NCBI GenBank assembly: GCA_963277665.1
Contig: OY728163.1
Location: forward strand, 1,906,072,644 to 1,906,136,643
From: Viscum album
Taxonomy: Eukaryota > Streptophyta > Magnoliopsida > Santalales > Viscaceae
Length of the DNA stretch: 64,000 bases
Direction: 5' to 3'
In this document: piece by piece, positions 60,831 through 64,000 of the stretch
Layout: the number at the start of each line of letters is the position of its first letter
How positions within the stretch are numbered: position 1 is the stretch's first letter
Made by a program: the position numbers and the translations under genes
Notes under the pieces: model-generated
Databases searched by the model: none
Seen by the model: the letters and a program-made list of their open reading frames with translations, nothing else
Told to the model about the DNA's origin: nothing

Positions 60831-62360
60831 AAATAATTTTTGGAAGTATTTAAAACTATAATTGATTTGTAAAAATAATTATTATCTCATTATAATTATT
60901 TCTTATGTTATATTGTAATGACTACTTTGACTATAGTGATCACACCAATGTCATTTTGGACTCATGTACCAAATATCGCCAAAACATCATACATGAACTT
61001 AAATAATTAATTAACTATTATAACATGATAATAAGTGATATTAAAGGAATTATAAAATCCAAAAAGGTTCTATAGAAATTAAATAATCAACCTATATTTA
61101 TTATTCAGGAATATTATGAACGTACGTGATGATTTGAACTCCAGGTATGGGACAAAGTTTGAAGTTTCTTTCATTGAGGCATATTTTAATGTTATTCACT
61201 TATATTTTTTATGAGGTGTATATAACCCCCCTTTGAAATTTTATATCAAGAATTTATTTATTATCAGGATATTTATTTATTTTTATAATGTTAATTTCTC
61301 ATGTGGAATATGATTTGACTGATTACAACGTGTTTAAGAATTACTTAACTCAATGTCCATTTATTGGGTTAAACATCTAATCCATTGATTAGGTCATGAT
61401 AAGATTCCATGTGATAATAATTTTGATTATATTATATTATATTTAAAAAAAATTATGTTTATTTACATGTGATACACATAATTTATTCATTTTATTAACA
61501 GTTAGAGCAATTATATGAATTTTGTAAGGGACTCTTTAACTAAAACATCGTTTTAAATATTTCACTGATTTATTTTCTAAATATTTCTCCTTCATGTAAA
61601 TGATTTAAAAATGGAATTTATGAATGTATTTATATGAACATGATTGTTTTAAAATTATAATTTTTTAATTTATCTCTAATGTTTTCAAAAAGTTATCTTT
61701 TTAGGTTTTATATAAGGGATATCTTTAAACCTCCAAATTACTATTGGGTTACACTTTTTATCACTTTTATCTAATGTAATTATTAATTATTCTTACATAC
61801 AAATCCAATATATTTGTGTATATACCAAAAATATGTATGTATCTAAATTAATTTTTATTTTGTGGGTAATTACATGTTTTTTAAGGTTTCCTTCTCAATT
61901 CCTCTTGATAAGCAATCCCTATTAAAGAGAAATTCCCCATTTCTTACCCATTTTTATGTAAACACCAAAAAGTATTTTATACAAACAATTTTTTTTAAAA
62001 TAAAACATTTAATCATGAAAAAATATCTTATTTAATTTATAGTTTTATAAGATCAATTATCCCTTTATCCTATTTAATTACTTGTTTTCTTCTCCCTTAG
62101 ACCGCACTAAAGTGGCTCATTTTTATAGTTTCATAATCACACTTATTCATGTATTAACTTTGGTTGGACATAATTATTCATGATATATTATTATTTTTAA
62201 TAATTGATTTTCTATAAAGTATTTAATCCTTTCCTTCATGGATATCATTATGATACACCCTTTGGTTATGCGTTATGACATGATTACAAAACCCATTTAT
62301 TTACATGAGTAACCATTATGTTTTATTCTTTATGATTCCCACATAAGCTTGACCATATTA

Positions 62361-62452
62361 TGATGGGTGTACCTAGATAGAAATACAATACATTATGTAA
62401 TGTTTATGATGGGTGTACCTAGATAGAAATACAATACATTATGTAATGTTTA
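62361..62452. repeat. Perfect 46-bp tandem duplication
   Basis: Two identical head-to-tail units, 62361-62406 and 62407-62452, each starting TGATGGGTGTACCTAGATAG. It is perfect in a region otherwise badly decayed, so it is recent. Confidence 0.9.
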
Positions 62453-63056
62453 GTGTCACGAGACTTCATGTATGGTAGTAGGGAGTAAACCTAATCCATT
62501 ATGGGACATTTTACACCATGTGATATAGACTTGGTAGTCAACCTTGATTCATGTTTTTGTCATATTGCATGATTCTTACACATTTCAATATTTTTAAGAT
62601 TATATCATTCCATGTTCTATATTTTATTCTTCCATATGATTATTTGTGATCCATGCATTTTATGTTATCGTGTTATTCCTTTCTAACTCATATGGTATGT
62701 TTTTTAGATGTTTATTCCCTTACTAAGATTTTGTGATCATCCCATGTTCTTAATGATTTTACTAGTATTTAAGGGATAATAGAGACAAGGATGAGATCAA
62801 TAGAAAAATTGTAAATATTTTTCATTAACATAAACCATGTTTTATTTTCAAATAATTTTGTTTTATAAAAAAATGGATAAGATATAAAGGTTTCCACTTA
62901 TAATTTATGGGTTTACTAAGTAAAAGTTTTTCCTAATTCTAAAAAACTAAAAACCTAAATGATATCTGTGAAAATAAATTGATTTTGATTTTTAAAATAA
63001 CTATAATACATTTTGTTTAAGACAATTACTTAAATTACTAATGCCTGAGATCTATT

Positions 63057-63366
63057 GGGAATCTACCTCAGTGACAGTCCAATATCTCTTAGACGTTGTA
63101 ACCCTTGTGAACCAATATCTCCCATGAGCTCATTATTATTCCTCATCCATCAGAGGATTAAGAATTAAATTGAACTATGAGTAATCTAATTCCTTCTATA
63201 ACAAGGATATGTAGGATAAATTTCTAATTTCTAATCTCTAATGGGAATCTAACCCATAGTAAGTCCCCCATAACTTATACATCCTAACACCTAGGATCCA
63301 ATATCTTCCAAGGGATCAAAATTATTTTTTATCCATCAATGGATTAAGATTTCAAATGAAATATGA
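63057..63366. repeat. Diverged direct duplication, about 184-bp period
   Basis: GGGAATCTACCTCAGTGACA at 63057 and GGGAATCTAACCCATAGTAA at 63241, with matching CCAATATCT and CATCCATCAGAGGATTAAGA against TATCCATCAATGGATTAAGA further on. No gene is seen. Confidence 0.65.
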
Positions 63367-63368
63367 AG

Positions 63369-63817
63369 TGTAACACCCTAGATTCGGGTGACACTAAACG
63401 ATAACCCATACCCAGTTGGCCATATGGCCTCAAGCGCATTTCCATAAACGCTAGAGGCTACTGATTAGCATCGAGGTCCTTGGGTCTGATATTGGGGAAA
63501 CTATACCCTCATTGGTAGCGTACAATACAACAGAATAAGATAACAATGCAGTAGAGAAAGCAGTAAATGGTATACGACTGAAACAAAATAGTGGAATTCT
63601 GATAGATAAATATCCATGTCTCAAACAATACAAATGATAATGCAGCATATCATATGTTTTAAGGAAGCAGCCAAAACAGGACACACTGCAATCAGATACA
63701 AATATAATATTAGTACAAAAACAGAAATATAACTCAGAATCATCATAAGACTCGGCTTTGTCCCATGCTATCCTGCTCCTAAGCAGGAATCAAGTACAAG
63801 TGTAAATATGCTTAGCA
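63369..63817 (-). repeat. Element G, LTR start (partial)
   Basis: Begins TGTAACACCCTAGATTCGGG and resembles the start of E's right LTR (52007): GGCCATATGGCCTCAAGCGC against TCACATGACCTCAGGTACGC, then AGAGGCTACTGATTAGCATC against AGAGGCTACCGAAAATAAGC. The similarity suggests a further relative of E, in the same orientation. It is interrupted at 63818 and runs off the window. The frame at 63451-63684 on the minus strand is not supported as a gene. Confidence 0.5.
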
Positions 63818-64000
63818 TTTTTTTGAATAGGTTATTTCACCAAAAGGCCAAGGCTAAAATTTATAAAAGAGAGAAAAGTTACAAGAGACGAAAGAGAAGA
63901 GTCTTATTATAATCAGCCTCATAATGAGGGAGCATGACCACATGAAGCGAATCTGTCCAGGTAAGAGGATTACCTACTCTCATATTAGTAAGAACATCTG
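63818..64000 (-). mobile_element. Probable LINE 3' terminus (partial)
   Basis: On the minus strand the sequence ends TTTTAGCCTTGGCCTTTTGG, then TGAAATAACCTATTCAAAAA with seven A at the junction (63818-63824 as T on the plus strand). A GCCTTTGGCC-type 3' untranslated region and short A tail are common in plant L1-type LINEs. No coding is in view, and the second target duplication lies outside the window. A SINE with a LINE-like tail is possible. Confidence 0.4.

Larger units (their letters stand above)
57755..63000 (+). repeat. Element F, ancient 3' LTR of the B/C/D superfamily
   Basis: Anchors appear in the same order as in C's LTR: CTTATGTGTTTTGAATTT at 58571 (C 16595), GGGTAAATCATGTAATTAAG near 58700 (C 16729), CAAAATTGACA and AATAATATATTATT near 59240-59290, GAGTGCCCCTCCCATATC at 59625 (C's TATA region), three worn hairpin cassettes at 60395-60830, and GTGATCATCCCATGTTCTTA near 62732 (C 19790). 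Divergence is extreme, so this is an old insertion. The right end is a guess. A SINE (59989-60373) lies inside. No gene is seen on either strand. Confidence 0.6.

Noticed and set aside
57755..63000. Host gene or promoter in the long A+T-rich stretch
   Set aside because: No open frame of useful length or known motif was found. Landmarks in order with C's LTR explain the stretch better.

Overview
This window is intergenic DNA from a large plant genome, built almost wholly of LTR retrotransposons. The evidence is Ty3/gypsy gag-pol of the plant chromovirus type, initiator-Met-tRNA primer sites (TGGTATCAGAG), tRNA-derived SINEs, TRIM-like miniature retroelements, and strong A+T bias. No cellular gene with a recognisable function was found. 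The species cannot be named from this sequence. The long LTRs (3.6 to 4.9 kb) and deep nesting suit a species with a bloated, slowly purged genome.

Layout, outside to inside. Element E (minus strand, oldest) has an LTR running off the left edge to about 2837, a scrap of pol at 2851-3491, and a second LTR at about 52007-56875. Both LTRs carry a huge TTAATTAA-type palindromic minisatellite. Element A (minus, decayed) sits inside E: 3' LTR 3497-7069, dead gag-pol 7330-11457, and a 5' LTR from 11895 that is cut at 14180 and resumes at 49949. The cut is element B (minus, 14181-49943, target duplication CCAAC with one copy mutated). B's 3' LTR is in turn cut by element C (plus, 16097-39427, perfect duplication GTATA). 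C's 3' LTR is cut by element D (minus, 25935-36338, perfect duplication GTTAT). D's interior holds a SINE. B and C belong to one family. D is a non-autonomous relative with two 4072-bp LTRs around only 2.26 kb of interior that keeps a gag zinc-knuckle relic and no pol.

To the right of E come an inverted pair of TRIM-like fragments (56876-57690), the 3' LTR of a very old element F of the B/C/D superfamily (about 57755-63000) interrupted by a SINE with a clean 14-bp target duplication (59989-60373), a short tandem duplication zone, the start of another LTR (63369), and what looks like a LINE 3' terminus running off the right edge.

The most unusual signal is a hairpin-forming cassette of about 46 bp, rich in ACGT cores (GTACGTACG facing a GTCTCCACG arm). 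It is repeated two or three times at about 190-bp spacing, downstream of the TATA box, in the LTRs of B, C and D and as worn remnants in F. Its retention in diverged LTRs suggests a functional regulatory or structural module. Other notable points are a 12-bp-TSD retroposed segment (52866-53621) with an unfamiliar reading frame, an inversion of about 430 bp between the two copies of E's LTR, and a gag-pol in C that is still in one frame from end to end, broken mainly by stop codons of the C-to-T or G-to-A kind.
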